Shown here one piece after another: positions 33,751 through 42,466 of a stretch of 64,000 bases of DNA. The notes under the pieces were generated by a model, which searched no databases, was not told where the DNA came from, and saw only the letters and a program-made list of their open reading frames with translations. The DNA is from Spirochaeta lutea (GTDB lineage Bacteria > Spirochaetota > Spirochaetia > DSM-27196 > Salinispiraceae). The position numbers were made by a program, and so were the translations under genes. The stretch is from positions 143,235-207,234 of the forward strand of contig NZ_JNUP01000066.1 in the NCBI RefSeq assembly GCF_000758165.1, given 5' to 3'. Each line of letters opens with the position of its first letter. The first letter of the stretch is position 1.

Positions 33751-34665
33751 ATGCACGGTAATCCCAATCAAGGGGAACAACAAAAGCGGATCAACGAAAA
33801 TCTCGGTCAAATCAAAAATATCATCATGGTCATGAGCGGCAAAGGCGGTGTGGGAAAATCCACCGTCAGCACCAACCTGGCCTACTCCCTTGCTCTTGAA
33901 GGGTACAAGGTCGGCATTATGGATGTGGACATCCACGGCCCTAACGTACCCAAGATGCTTGGGATCGAAGACAAGCAGTTCATGGGCAGCGATGAGGCCA
34001 TTGAGCCGGTGGAGGTTCTACCCGGACTTCACGCGGCCAGCATTGGGTTGGCGGGGTACAACCCGGATCAAGCATTAATCTGGCGGGGTCCCATTAAGGT
34101 CGGTCTCATCCGTCAGTTCCTCGGGGATGTGGTATGGGGACCCCTGGACTACCTCATAATTGACACCCCTCCGGGAACCGGGGATGAAACCCTCACCGTC
34201 GCCCAGCTCATCCCCATCATGGCCGGAGCGGTCATCGTCACCAGCCCCCAGGATGTCTCGATCCTGGATAGCCGAAAAAGCATCAACTTTGCCCAGAAAC
34301 TGAATCTGCCCGTTCTAGGAGTGGTAGAGAACATGAGTGGGTTCGTCTGCCCCAACTGCGGCACGGTTACGGAAATCTTTAAGAGCGGGGGCGGTCAAAA
34401 AGCATCGGAAGAACTGTCAGTCCCCTTCCTCGGCAAGGTGCCCTTGGAACCCCATATTGTTGCCGCAGGAGACGCCGGACTTCCCTTCATTGCCCAAAAT
34501 CCCCAGGGGCCCACCGCCGAAGCCTTCCACACAATTATCCAGGCCATCAACAGTCAGATCGACACCTTCCGAAGCGAGGGACTCTACGCCCAAGATCAAC
34601 GCCAGCTCCAGGGCGTACTCGGTCCTAAAAAATCCGCTCCTACAGACTTTCGCCCGGAACGATAA
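33751..34665 (+). CDS. Mrp/ApbC-type Fe-S cluster carrier ATPase
   Basis: A 304-residue deviant-Walker P-loop ATPase. MVMSGKGGVGKSTVSTNLA is the P-loop with the signature Lys, DVDIHGPNVPKMLG is Walker A', IIDTPPGTGDETLT is Walker B, and the C-terminal CxxC (FVCPNCGT) is the site where this family bridges a 4Fe-4S cluster. AAGGAGAGAAGC precedes the ATG at 33751. It is likely a scaffold or carrier that delivers Fe-S clusters; the NifX-like neighbour fits metal-cofactor traffic. Confidence 0.94.
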   Translation: MHGNPNQGEQQKRINENLGQIKNIIMVMSGKGGVGKSTVSTNLAYSLALEGYKVGIMDVDIHGPNVPKMLGIEDKQFMGSDEAIEPVEVLPGLHAASIGLAGYNPDQALIWRGPIKVGLIRQFLGDVVWGPLDYLIIDTPPGTGDETLTVAQLIPIMAGAVIVTSPQDVSILDSRKSINFAQKLNLPVLGVVENMSGFVCPNCGTVTEIFKSGGGQKASEELSVPFLGKVPLEPHIVAAGDAGLPFIAQNPQGPTAEAFHTIIQAINSQIDTFRSEGLYAQDQRQLQGVLGPKKSAPTDFRPER

Positions 34666-34701
34666 CTCCCGAAACCGACTTCCCCGCCCCAGGGCTGGCG
34701 T

Positions 34702-34998
34702 CTAGGGCGCGGGATGATCGGTTATTTTTCCCGGACCAGGATGATCCTCATCGCAGGCGATAAAAACCGCGCTGCATTCACCGCATTGCTCAATATGGTG
34801 GGTCTCTAGAAAAGCCTCCCAGTGGGGTCGTTGTTCCGGGGTGATTATACCGCTTCCCTGACAAAGGGGGCATGTATTATCAACGGCATTGAGAATAGCC
34901 TTCCGTATAAACTCCGATCGGTTGGGAAGCCGTTTGATTATATGTGCTAAGGCAGAATCGACCTTAAACGTAATAGTTTCTTGTTTTTGCTGAGACAT
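34702..34998 (-). CDS. Ribbon-helix-helix protein with two CxxC motifs
   Basis: A 98-residue protein. An N-terminal CopG-like RHH segment ('ETITFKVDSALAHIIKRLPNRSEFIRKAILNAV', about residues 7-40) is followed by a zinc-ribbon-like part with CPLCQGSG and CGEC. It is probably a small DNA-binding regulator whose CxxC pairs hold zinc or another metal. A divergent partner is lacking; its target is unknown. Confidence 0.75.
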   Translation of the reverse strand: MSQQKQETITFKVDSALAHIIKRLPNRSEFIRKAILNAVDNTCPLCQGSGIITPEQRPHWEAFLETHHIEQCGECSAVFIACDEDHPGPGKITDHPAP

Positions 34999-35140
34999 AC
35001 CTGCTCTCCTGAGTTGAGGCTCGGGTTACTAACCGGGCATCCCCTTCCCGAAACCTCACCTCTCAAGAATGCCCTTTCTAGGCAGGTTGGGTCAAGAGAA
35101 GGGACCTGCTAACATCCCGGCCGTACTGAAGCCCTGTCTG

Positions 35141-35170
35141 TTGACCCACTCGGTTAAGTTCTGCTATAGT
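35141..35170 (+). promoter_or_regulatory. Promoter of the tRNA-Pro/tRNA-Arg pair
   Basis: TTGACC (35141-35146), 18-base spacer, TATAGT (35165-35170). tRNA-Pro begins 11 bases after the -10 box. Confidence 0.75.
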
Positions 35171-35181
35171 TCGACGACTTT

Positions 35182-35254
35182 CGGGATGTTGCCTAGTGGC
35201 TAAGGCGCCTGCTTTGGGAGCAGGAGATCGGGGGTTCGAATCCCTCCATCCCGA
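35182..35254 (+). tRNA. tRNA-Pro (anticodon TGG)
   Basis: The acceptor stem CGGGATG pairs perfectly with CATCCCG. The anticodon stem CCTGC/GCAGG encloses loop TTTGGGA (anticodon TGG), and the T-loop is GGTTCGAATC. The discriminator base is A, and CCA is not encoded. Confidence 0.95.
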
Positions 35255-35292
35255 CGATTCCGCCAGCGCAAACCCAAGGCGGCAAGAAACCT

Positions 35293-35366
35293 GCGTCCTT
35301 AGCTCAGCTGGATAGAGCAACGGCCTTCTAAGCCGTAGGTCACACGTTCGAGTCGTGTAGGACGCG
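35293..35366 (+). tRNA. tRNA-Arg (anticodon TCT)
   Basis: The acceptor stem GCGTCCT pairs with AGGACGC. D-arm AGCTCAGCTGGATAGAGC, anticodon loop CTTCTAA (anticodon TCT), T-loop GTTCGAGTC. It lies 38 bases after tRNA-Pro and is probably on the same transcript. Confidence 0.95.
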
Positions 35367-35380
35367 TTTTATTCCCTTTA

Positions 35381-35485
35381 TAGTGCGCAAAGGCTTGTAC
35401 CATTGCCCCCCGACAACACCACCCATGGGTGGATTTATATGTTGCTCCGCTATATCTGTTGTCGTTTACAACCTTTTGCGCACTA
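35381..35485. repeat. Intergenic palindromic element, copy E (strong)
   Basis: Arms TAGTGCGCAAAGGCTTGTA (35381-35399) and TACAACCTTTTGCGCACTA (35467-35485) are inverted 19-mers with two mismatches, 105 bases in all. Inner matches (CGACAACA with TGTTGTCG) extend the pairing, so the whole element could fold as one long hairpin. It lies 14 bases after tRNA-Arg and may serve as its transcript end. Confidence 0.8.
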
Positions 35486-35538
35486 CATATTCCTTTTCCC
35501 CAAGGATCTGCAAACCAGCTGCCGGAGCCTATAGTCGC

Positions 35539-37296
35539 TCAGACCGGATGCTGTTTAAGAAGCTCAGCGTAGACCCCTCCCAGGGCCAGCAACTGACCAT
35601 GATTTCCCCGCTCGACTATCTTACCGTTTTGGATAACCAGAATTATATCGGCGGTACGGATGGTTGAGAGCCTATGCGCTATTACAAAACTGGTTCTGCC
35701 CCTCATCAGGGTTCTAAGTGCCTCCTGGATAACCCCTTCGGTTTCGGTATCTAAATAGGCACTCGCCTCATCCAGAATCAGAATGGCAGGGTTTCTGATG
35801 AGAGCCCGGGCGAAGGCAAGGAGCTGCTTTTGGCCAAGGGAGATGTTCCCTCCGTCCTGTCCTAGTTCGGTATCGTAGCCATTCGGGAAGGATTCGATCA
35901 TATCGTGGATGCCCAGGGTACGGGCCACCCTGCTGACCTCATCATCCCCGGCTTCGGGCTTCCCGAACCGTATATTATCCGAAACAGTCCCGGAAAAAAT
36001 CTGAGGCTCCTGCATCACCACCGACATTTGGGAGCGCATCTCTCCTTGAGCATAGGCCCGGACATCCCGCTGGTCTATCAGCACAGATCCTTGCTGGACA
36101 TCGTAGAAACGGTTCACCAGGTTCACCATGGTGGATTTTCCGGAACCGGTATGGCCAACAATGGCGCAGGTCTGGCCCGGCTGGATATGAAAGCTCATAC
36201 CGCGGATAATGGGCTCATGCTCTTTGTAATAAAAATGCACGTCCCTGAACTCAACCTCACCCTGTAAATGAAAATTCCGAAGAGCCCCGGGCACATCATC
36301 CACCGTCGGTTGTTCCTGGAGGATCTCAAAGATGCGCTTCCCCGAAACCGCGGCCTTGCTGAGTTGGTTAAGCATATTGCTGATTTTTTGCATGGGCTGA
36401 AATAGTCTGGTTACGTAACTGAGAAACGCTACGATGACACCGATGGAAATCATCTCATAATGCAGCAGTACCCCCCCGCCAATGATCACGAGTCCCTGAC
36501 TAAAGGTATTGAGGGTAGCAACGGATTGCCAGAACCAGGCATGGAGGGGGTAAAATGTCCTGCTTTGCTCGTAGTATGCGGTATTCATTTCCTTAAATCT
36601 TCTGATGTTCTTGTCTTCCCTGGCAAAGGCCCGACTCACCTGAATACCCGATAGCGATTCATTCAGATAACTATTAACCGTGGAGAGGTTTTTTTGAATC
36701 CCTTCAGCCGATGCGACAATCCGGTTCCTTAGAACAAAAACGATGAGGGAAAGTACGGGAATCACAACCAGTAACGACAGGCTGAGCCATGGGTTCAAGA
36801 AAATCATTGCAACTACGAGTCCGACAATCATCAAGCTGTCCACAAGAATTGAATCCAGCCCCTGCATGAGCAGTTCTTCCAATACCAGCACATCGTTGGT
36901 AACCCTGGTCATGAGGTTTCCCGCTTTGTTTTTGTCGAAGTACGGAATAGACAGGTATTGCAACCGACCGAACAGGTCCCGGCGCAGGTCATAGAGGACA
37001 GAATTTCCGATTTTCATCATCATAACTCCCTGCACTCGGAAACCGACAAACTGCAGGATCCCCGTAAGGGCAATCCCACCGGAAAACAGGAGCAGCATCT
37101 GCATATCCCCGGGGAGGATACCTCGGTCTATACCCTGTTGGACGAGAATCGGAAGGATGATCATGGTACCTACGTTCAGCAGAGCAAAGAAGTACATCAC
37201 GGTAATCTTCATTCCATAGGGCTTGAGGTAGGCGGTGAATTTCTTCAGAAACCTTGCAGTGCCATTCGGCGGTTTAGCCTGGGATGGTTTCTTCAT
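35539..37296 (-). CDS. ABC exporter half-transporter, subunit with consensus ATP site
   Basis: A 585-residue fused membrane/ATPase protein with about six transmembrane helices (residues 30-320) and then a nucleotide-binding domain. Walker A is VGHTGSGKST, the signature NISLGQKQL, Walker B ILILDEAS (catalytic Glu present), and the switch FVIAHRLST (His present). It begins one base after the stop of the companion gene, with GGGGAGG upstream. The pair forms a heterodimeric multidrug/lipid-type exporter (LmrCD/BmrCD architecture); the substrate is unknown. Confidence 0.92.
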   Translation of the reverse strand: MKKPSQAKPPNGTARFLKKFTAYLKPYGMKITVMYFFALLNVGTMIILPILVQQGIDRGILPGDMQMLLLFSGGIALTGILQFVGFRVQGVMMMKIGNSVLYDLRRDLFGRLQYLSIPYFDKNKAGNLMTRVTNDVLVLEELLMQGLDSILVDSLMIVGLVVAMIFLNPWLSLSLLVVIPVLSLIVFVLRNRIVASAEGIQKNLSTVNSYLNESLSGIQVSRAFAREDKNIRRFKEMNTAYYEQSRTFYPLHAWFWQSVATLNTFSQGLVIIGGGVLLHYEMISIGVIVAFLSYVTRLFQPMQKISNMLNQLSKAAVSGKRIFEILQEQPTVDDVPGALRNFHLQGEVEFRDVHFYYKEHEPIIRGMSFHIQPGQTCAIVGHTGSGKSTMVNLVNRFYDVQQGSVLIDQRDVRAYAQGEMRSQMSVVMQEPQIFSGTVSDNIRFGKPEAGDDEVSRVARTLGIHDMIESFPNGYDTELGQDGGNISLGQKQLLAFARALIRNPAILILDEASAYLDTETEGVIQEALRTLMRGRTSFVIAHRLSTIRTADIILVIQNGKIVERGNHGQLLALGGVYAELLKQHPV

Positions 37297-37297
37297 G

Positions 37298-39097
37298 TTA
37301 CGACCTCCCCGTCATCGAGTCTTCGCCGATGGAACCGAACATCATCTGGGTTTCATAGGTCGATCGGTAGAGAGGACTCTTTTTAAGGAGATCATCATGG
37401 GCTTCCATGTGATGCAGCCTTCCCTCGTGGAGCAGAATTATCCGGTCAGCCAGACGCAGGGTAGAAATTCTCTGAGCGATGATCAGGGTTGTCCGCCCGG
37501 CCATGAGATTTCTGAGCTCCTCCTGTATTTCCACCTCGGTTTTACTGTCCAAGCTCGATGTACAATCATCAAGGATCAGCAATTGGGGATTTTTAAGCAA
37601 GGCCCGGGCGATGGCTAATCGTTGACGCTGACCACCCGAAAGTCCCACTCCAAATTCACCCACCATATTATGGTAGCCCTCGGGCAGACCTTGGATAAAA
37701 TCATGGATCCGTGCCGCCCGGGCGGCTTGCACAATTTCTTCCATGCTCGCCTCGGGTTTTCCATAAGCGATATTCTCCAGGATGGTGGTGGAAAATAAAA
37801 AGCTTTCCTGAAGCACCATCCCGATACGGGACCGCAGATACTCCAGATCCCAGTCTTTCAGGGGCACCCCATCTAGGAGGATTTCCCCCGAATCTGGCTC
37901 GTAAAACCGGGGAACCAGGGATATGAGGGAACTCTTGCCCGAACCGGTGAGCCCGAAAATCGCCACCCGCTCACCAGGCTTTATGGTAAAGCTCAGGTCA
38001 TCCAGCACCTTGGAGGATTGGGGATAGGAGAAAGACACATTCCTGAACTCAAAGGCCCCGGCAATAGCTCCCCTATGCCGTCCTGAGTTTTCCTGGCGTT
38101 GATCCGATTGGGAGAGAACCTCATGGATCCTCCGGGAGGCACCGGAGGCCAAACTTAAAAGACTCGTGTTGAAGGCGAGTATGAATACGGGAAACCCCAT
38201 AATTGACAGGTAGGTAATAAATCCGAGAAGGGTTCCCAGGGTTGTATTGCCCGTGCCCTGGATTACCTGGATTCCTCCGTAGAGAACGATAACCAATGTG
38301 CCCAGGGTATTGGTCAGGATGAGCAAGGGATTCAATCTCGCCTGCAGATCGGCCACCTTCATTCCGGCTTCTTTTAGGCTGGTATTTTCCTCATCAAACT
38401 CAGCGATCTGCGTATCTTCCATCCCCAAGGCCTTCACGATCCTAATACCGCGTAAATTCTGCTGGAGAAAGCTGCTCAGAGCACCGGTTTGGCGGTGTTT
38501 CCTATCCACAGCCGTATTCATCTTTTTGCTGAAGTACACCACCATAAGGAAGATCATGGGAATAAATATGTAAACCATGAGTGCCAGGCGCCAGTTTTGG
38601 ATGAGCATGAGAACCAGAACGGTTGCGGAGATAAGAACGATACGAACACGGTGTTCAATGCCGAATGAAAAAAAGTTTCTAATCATCTGCACATCATTAC
38701 TCACCCTGGACATGAGATCACCGGTGCGTGCAGTATCGTAAAAGGGAGCCTGCAAATGCTGCAGTTTCTCAAAGAGTTCATTCCTGATGTCCCTGACAAC
38801 CCTCTCGGCGACGTACCAGAATGTGCGGATCATCAAATGCGCCATAATCCCCCGAAGAACAGCAACCAGGAGAATCAACCCGCCGAAGAGGAATAATCGC
38901 GGCAGATTTTCCTCCCTGCCCAGGGTGGGGAATACATGGTCGGTGATGTACTGAATGAGAATAGGCAGGGTGTAGGCGAACACATCAACAAGAACCATAC
39001 ACAAGATCGCGGCAGCTAAGGAAAATGAGTACCGCTGCACTATGTGTTTAAAGGGAGAGATTATCCCGCGAATCCCATTAAAATCTCCTTGCCTCAC
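37298..39097 (-). CDS. ABC exporter half-transporter, subunit with degenerate ATP site
   Basis: A 599-residue protein: a six-helix membrane domain (about 20-320) followed by a nucleotide-binding domain. Walker A FGLTGSGKSS and signature GLSGGQRQRL are canonical, but the catalytic Glu after Walker B is Asp (LLILDDCTSS) and the switch His is Gln (LIIAQRIST). Such a pairing is characteristic of heterodimeric exporters with one non-hydrolytic site. It starts with GTG at 39097 after AGAGGAGAG. It is the first gene of the two-gene operon. Confidence 0.92.
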   Translation of the reverse strand: MRQGDFNGIRGIISPFKHIVQRYSFSLAAAILCMVLVDVFAYTLPILIQYITDHVFPTLGREENLPRLFLFGGLILLVAVLRGIMAHLMIRTFWYVAERVVRDIRNELFEKLQHLQAPFYDTARTGDLMSRVSNDVQMIRNFFSFGIEHRVRIVLISATVLVLMLIQNWRLALMVYIFIPMIFLMVVYFSKKMNTAVDRKHRQTGALSSFLQQNLRGIRIVKALGMEDTQIAEFDEENTSLKEAGMKVADLQARLNPLLILTNTLGTLVIVLYGGIQVIQGTGNTTLGTLLGFITYLSIMGFPVFILAFNTSLLSLASGASRRIHEVLSQSDQRQENSGRHRGAIAGAFEFRNVSFSYPQSSKVLDDLSFTIKPGERVAIFGLTGSGKSSLISLVPRFYEPDSGEILLDGVPLKDWDLEYLRSRIGMVLQESFLFSTTILENIAYGKPEASMEEIVQAARAARIHDFIQGLPEGYHNMVGEFGVGLSGGQRQRLAIARALLKNPQLLILDDCTSSLDSKTEVEIQEELRNLMAGRTTLIIAQRISTLRLADRIILLHEGRLHHMEAHDDLLKKSPLYRSTYETQMMFGSIGEDSMTGRS

Positions 39098-39152
39098 CAG
39101 ACTCTCCTCTTTTTACATTCAATGCTAAGCCGAAGGTAATGATAGTTATTGG

Positions 39153-39263
39153 TAGTGTACAAAGGGTTGTAAGCCCTCATGCCGGCAACCCTACCCCGGG
39201 CTGTTCCCCCTACTGCCCAGCAGCGCCGGGGTCTATCAAGTCTATAAGCAGCCTATCGGCACT
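39153..39263. repeat. Intergenic palindromic element, copy F
   Basis: The left arm TAGTGTACAAAGGGTTGTA (39153-39171) matches the consensus at 16 of 19. The right end (CAGCCTATCGGCACT, about 39249-39263) is a degenerate match. The interior shares GCAGCGCCG and a nearby TCTAT/CATAAG region with copy A. It lies between the ABC exporter operon and the glycan locus. Confidence 0.55.
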
Positions 39264-39332
39264 GTCAATGAGGATGGACCTTTACCCCAAACACCGGCAC
39301 TGGCCAGATTATAACCCTTCCTGCCTAAAAAA

Positions 39333-39351
39333 AGAAACCGGTTTCTATAAA
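39333..39351 (+). promoter_or_regulatory. LacI-type operator and -10 box for the CBM lipoprotein gene
   Basis: The perfect 14-bp palindrome AGAAACCGGTTTCT (39333-39346) has the same core as the operators at 46.8 and 47.9 kb. TATAAA (39346-39351) follows directly and could be the -10 box, placing the operator in the promoter spacer. A second option is TTGCGG (39357)-N17-TATGGT (39380). The regulated gene begins at 39424 with AAGGAGG. Confidence 0.65.
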
Positions 39352-39423
39352 AATGCTTGCGGTTTTCCAGAAGTGGCTGTATGGTGAAAATATCCTAGTC
39401 AACACCCATATAAGGAGGATTTT

Positions 39424-39936
39424 ATGCGTGTTTCAACAAAAATTACCGGTGTATTTGCAATAATCTTTTTTCTTTCAATCATTGCAACCGGTTGCGTTAC
39501 TGCTCAAAAAAATGAGCAAGGATCTGATGGAGGTGATACACCTGCCCGAATTGAATTCGAACAGGGCATCATTGAGGGTAACATCTTGGTGAATAGCCAA
39601 CCGGATAATGAAGCAGATGGAACCATTGAACCTGCCAGCGGCGATTCACTGTACATGACCGATAGCGGAACCATCACTGTAACAGCGAATGTCCCAGCCG
39701 CAGGAGACTATGTCGTTAAGATTTACTACGCCCTCCCCACGAGCTACGGCGACAAGGAAAACAATGTAATGGTTAACGACACCGACCTGGGACCCCAAAA
39801 ATTTCCAGCAACGGGTGGTAAGTGGACGGCAAAATGGATTCAGGCTACCCTCCAGGAAGGAGACAATACCATTAGCATCAGCCATAACTGGGGTTACACA
39901 TGGTTCGATTATCTTACCGTCGAGGCCCTGTTTTAG
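39424..39936 (+). CDS. Carbohydrate-binding lipoprotein (CBM6/CBM35-like)
   Basis: A 170-residue lipoprotein. The signal peptide has lipobox IATGC (Cys about 24), followed by a beta-sandwich module (about 38-169) with 'IEFEQGIIEGNILV', 'DSGTITVTANVPAAGDYVVKIYYAL' and 'GDNTISISHNWGYTWFDYLTVE', the pattern of CBM6/CBM35 modules that bind glycan chains. It has no catalytic domain. It probably holds beta-mannan or similar glycan at the cell surface or periplasm. It has a LacI-type operator upstream, tying it to the glycan locus. Confidence 0.78.
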   Translation: MRVSTKITGVFAIIFFLSIIATGCVTAQKNEQGSDGGDTPARIEFEQGIIEGNILVNSQPDNEADGTIEPASGDSLYMTDSGTITVTANVPAAGDYVVKIYYALPTSYGDKENNVMVNDTDLGPQKFPATGGKWTAKWIQATLQEGDNTISISHNWGYTWFDYLTVEALF

Positions 39937-40348
39937 GAATAGATATACGACTCGTCCGGGCACCGGAGGTCTCGTGATCTCGATGTTCTGCAAGAGTATT
40001 CAAGCCGGGGTATGTAGAATGTCCTTATGCATTCCCGGCCTATTCATGAAATTGAGGGTTTGAGGTGGGGTGACGATGTAACCCTGGTTGTTCCCAAGGC
40101 TGTCCCAGAGATCGGCCCGAAGAGAATACTCTGCGCTTCTGGTAGGTGTATCTTGCTTTCCATGCCGGCAGGGGGCTCCAGTCCCCCTACCCTGGCAAAG
40201 GCCTGCTGCGAACAGCCCCATCATGCAGAACCATGGCGCCATCCTCCCGGATCACTCTCCTGGAGACAGACTGGCTAGCTTAGGCTCATCGAGGATGCCG
40301 TGCACCCTCGCCCCTCCCAACCCCTCACTCAACAAAAAAGGAATCGCT
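39937..40348. other. Gene-free stretch before the GH5 lipoprotein
   Basis: About 410 bases with no supported gene; the long frame that reaches back here (to 40088) lacks start signals. A short hairpin with arms AGGGGG/CCCCCT lies near 40170-40190. I see no operator of the AAACCGGTTT type in this stretch. Confidence 0.55.
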
Positions 40349-42211
40349 ATGATACACAAGCACCGCATAAGAGTATTTGCCCGAATAACCCTAATGCTGC
40401 TGGCAAGCATCGTTCTCCTGGCAAGCTGCGCCACCGGGTCAGGCCCATCTCCCCACGCCGCTGTCGGATCTGAATCCGGCCCCACCTTGCTCGACCATGG
40501 TAGCCAGCGTATTTTTCTCAGCGGCATGAACCTTGCATGGATTGATTTCGCCAGGGATCTTACGTCATTCAATGAAGATCGTTTTGTCCAAGCCTTGGAT
40601 GAGATATCTCAGGCAGGCGGAAATAGTATTCGTTGGTGGATTCACGTAAACGGCAGCCATACCCCGGTATGGGAGGGGGACGCTGTGATCGGAATGCCCG
40701 AGGGATCTATCGATACCCTGGAACGGGCCTTAGATCTTGCCTGGGAACGTGGTATTCTTGTAAATATTACCCTGTGGTCCTTCGATATGCTACAAAATCA
40801 AAGCACGATGGACCCCCAACGGAACAAACGATTCCTGGAGGACCCAGCCCTGGTTCAATCCTATATTGATACAGCCTTGACTCCTATGGTAGAGCGCCTC
40901 GGGTCGCATCCCGCAGTCATTGCCTGGGAGGTGTTCAACGAACCCGAGGGCATGTCAACAGCCTACGGCTGGACACCAACCCGAGTCAGCATGGAAACCA
41001 TCCAGAGAGTAGTGAACCAGATTGCCGGCGCAATCCATCGAATGGCCCCGGATGCAAAGGTGACCAACGGCAGCTGGAATTTCAGGGTGTTAACGGATAT
41101 CAGCGGGTTCACCAACTATTACCGTGACGACCGGCTCATCGCTGCCGGGGGCGATCCCCTAGGAACCCTGGATCTGTACCAGGTGCATTTCTACCAGCAG
41201 CACTTTTCCGATGCTACCTCGCCCTTCCATCATCCGGCATCCTACTGGGAGTTAGATAAACCCATTGTGATCGGTGAGTTCGCCGCAGTCGGCATTGTCG
41301 ACATGGGCTCCGGCATAAAGACCTCCTCCACCCTCACACCCCAGGAGGCCTACGAATACGCCTATGCCAACGGGTACGCCGGAGCCTTGGCCTGGACCTG
41401 GACGGCGCACGAACCGGAATTCGGCAGCCTCAGCAACATTGAGCCGGGCCTGATGAGCCTAAAATTTTCCCATCCCAGACAGATTCGTATTGATACCGGC
41501 ACCATCAACCGCACACCCCAAAAAATCGGTACCATTCCCCGGATACTCCTTCCCTTGGATTCGTCGGAACCCAGCAAACCCGTAGATCTATCAACCATCT
41601 TCACCGACACCGAGGATCCCAAGGGACTCTCTTATGAAATCCGAATACAAAGCGGAGAGGATATCGCAGAGATCTACCTGGAAGACGGCATCCTTCGTGC
41701 CCGGGCAATGCCGGGAAGAGCCGGATCCCTTCGCGGCAGCATCCGCGCCTTGGACAGCGGAGGAAAATGGGTCGAGGACTCTTTATCGGTAACGGTTATT
41801 GACCCAGACAGGGGTAACATCGGACTCTTCAAACCCGTCCAAGCCTCCTCTACCGAGGGGGAAGCACATCCTGCCTCATTGGTGAACGACGGCCTCCTTG
41901 ATACCCGATGGTCCAGCGAGTACGAGGATACCCAATGGCTGCACCTGGATCTTCAGGGGACCTTCACCCTTTCACAGATACATCTATTCTGGGAGGCCGC
42001 CTTCGGAACCTCTTATGATATCTCCGTGAGCACCGACGGCACATCCTGGAGCCGGATTATCTCGGAACGCGGTGGCGACGGCGGTGAAGATACCTTTATG
42101 CTTGATGAAGTTCCGGCAAGCCATGTACGGGTAGATTTTCATAGCCGGGGAACAGAGTGGGGATTCTCCCTCTGGGAATTGGAAATCATTGGAGAACGGG
42201 TTCAGCCCTAA
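40349..42211 (+). CDS. Secreted GH5-type glycoside hydrolase lipoprotein (likely endo-beta-mannanase) with F5/8C module
   Basis: A 620-residue lipoprotein: lipobox VLLASC (Cys about 27), a clan GH-A TIM barrel (about 45-380), and a C-terminal discoidin/CBM32-like module (about 490-618, 'ASSTEGEAHPASLVNDGLLDTRWSS ... LHLDLQGTFTLSQI'). The acid/base Glu is in AWEVFNEPEG and the nucleophile Glu in KPIVIGEFAAVG, both typical of GH5/clan A. 'GNSIRWWIHVNGSHTP' resembles GH5 mannanases. The start is ATG 40349, with AAAGGA upstream. Next to GH130 and an oligosaccharide importer, cleavage of beta-mannan or glucomannan outside the cell is the likely job; an exact subfamily cannot be given. Confidence 0.85.
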   Translation: MIHKHRIRVFARITLMLLASIVLLASCATGSGPSPHAAVGSESGPTLLDHGSQRIFLSGMNLAWIDFARDLTSFNEDRFVQALDEISQAGGNSIRWWIHVNGSHTPVWEGDAVIGMPEGSIDTLERALDLAWERGILVNITLWSFDMLQNQSTMDPQRNKRFLEDPALVQSYIDTALTPMVERLGSHPAVIAWEVFNEPEGMSTAYGWTPTRVSMETIQRVVNQIAGAIHRMAPDAKVTNGSWNFRVLTDISGFTNYYRDDRLIAAGGDPLGTLDLYQVHFYQQHFSDATSPFHHPASYWELDKPIVIGEFAAVGIVDMGSGIKTSSTLTPQEAYEYAYANGYAGALAWTWTAHEPEFGSLSNIEPGLMSLKFSHPRQIRIDTGTINRTPQKIGTIPRILLPLDSSEPSKPVDLSTIFTDTEDPKGLSYEIRIQSGEDIAEIYLEDGILRARAMPGRAGSLRGSIRALDSGGKWVEDSLSVTVIDPDRGNIGLFKPVQASSTEGEAHPASLVNDGLLDTRWSSEYEDTQWLHLDLQGTFTLSQIHLFWEAAFGTSYDISVSTDGTSWSRIISERGGDGGEDTFMLDEVPASHVRVDFHSRGTEWGFSLWELEIIGERVQP

Positions 42212-42308
42212 CCGCTACAGAACGGCCGACCCACCCGTACCAGGAGACCGCACCGGCTCCCCCCCAAGCAACCCGGGAGGGGGGGGCCGGACCTCTCCAA
42301 ACAAAGAC

Positions 42309-42341
42309 GGCCCGGCAGATCGACTGCCGGGCCCGCTTTTT
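42309..42341 (+). terminator. Rho-independent terminator after the GH5 lipoprotein gene
   Basis: Perfect 10-bp stem GGCCCGGCAG (42309-42318) with CTGCCGGGCC (42324-42333), then CGC and TTTTT. Confidence 0.88.
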
Positions 42342-42466
42342 CTTCTGTAACATGCGGTAGATTACCGTCTAACCAAGAATACCATCCCCGGACTGACTAC
42401 CGGACTGAGCCCAATATCAGGCATAGTGTAGAGCCTTCCGCACACAATCGGGATGATAGGCGGATC

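Noticed and set aside
39486-39497. GCAACCGGTTGC palindrome in the CBM lipoprotein gene, similar to the LacI operators
   Set aside because: It lies over the lipobox codons (Ala-Thr-Gly-Cys) and lacks the A-rich flanks of the three promoter sites. Coding constraint explains it.
40088-40348. 87-codon N-terminal extension of the GH5 lipoprotein
   Set aside because: A standard signal peptide with lipobox begins at 40349 after an AAAGGA site. The extension has no secretion logic.
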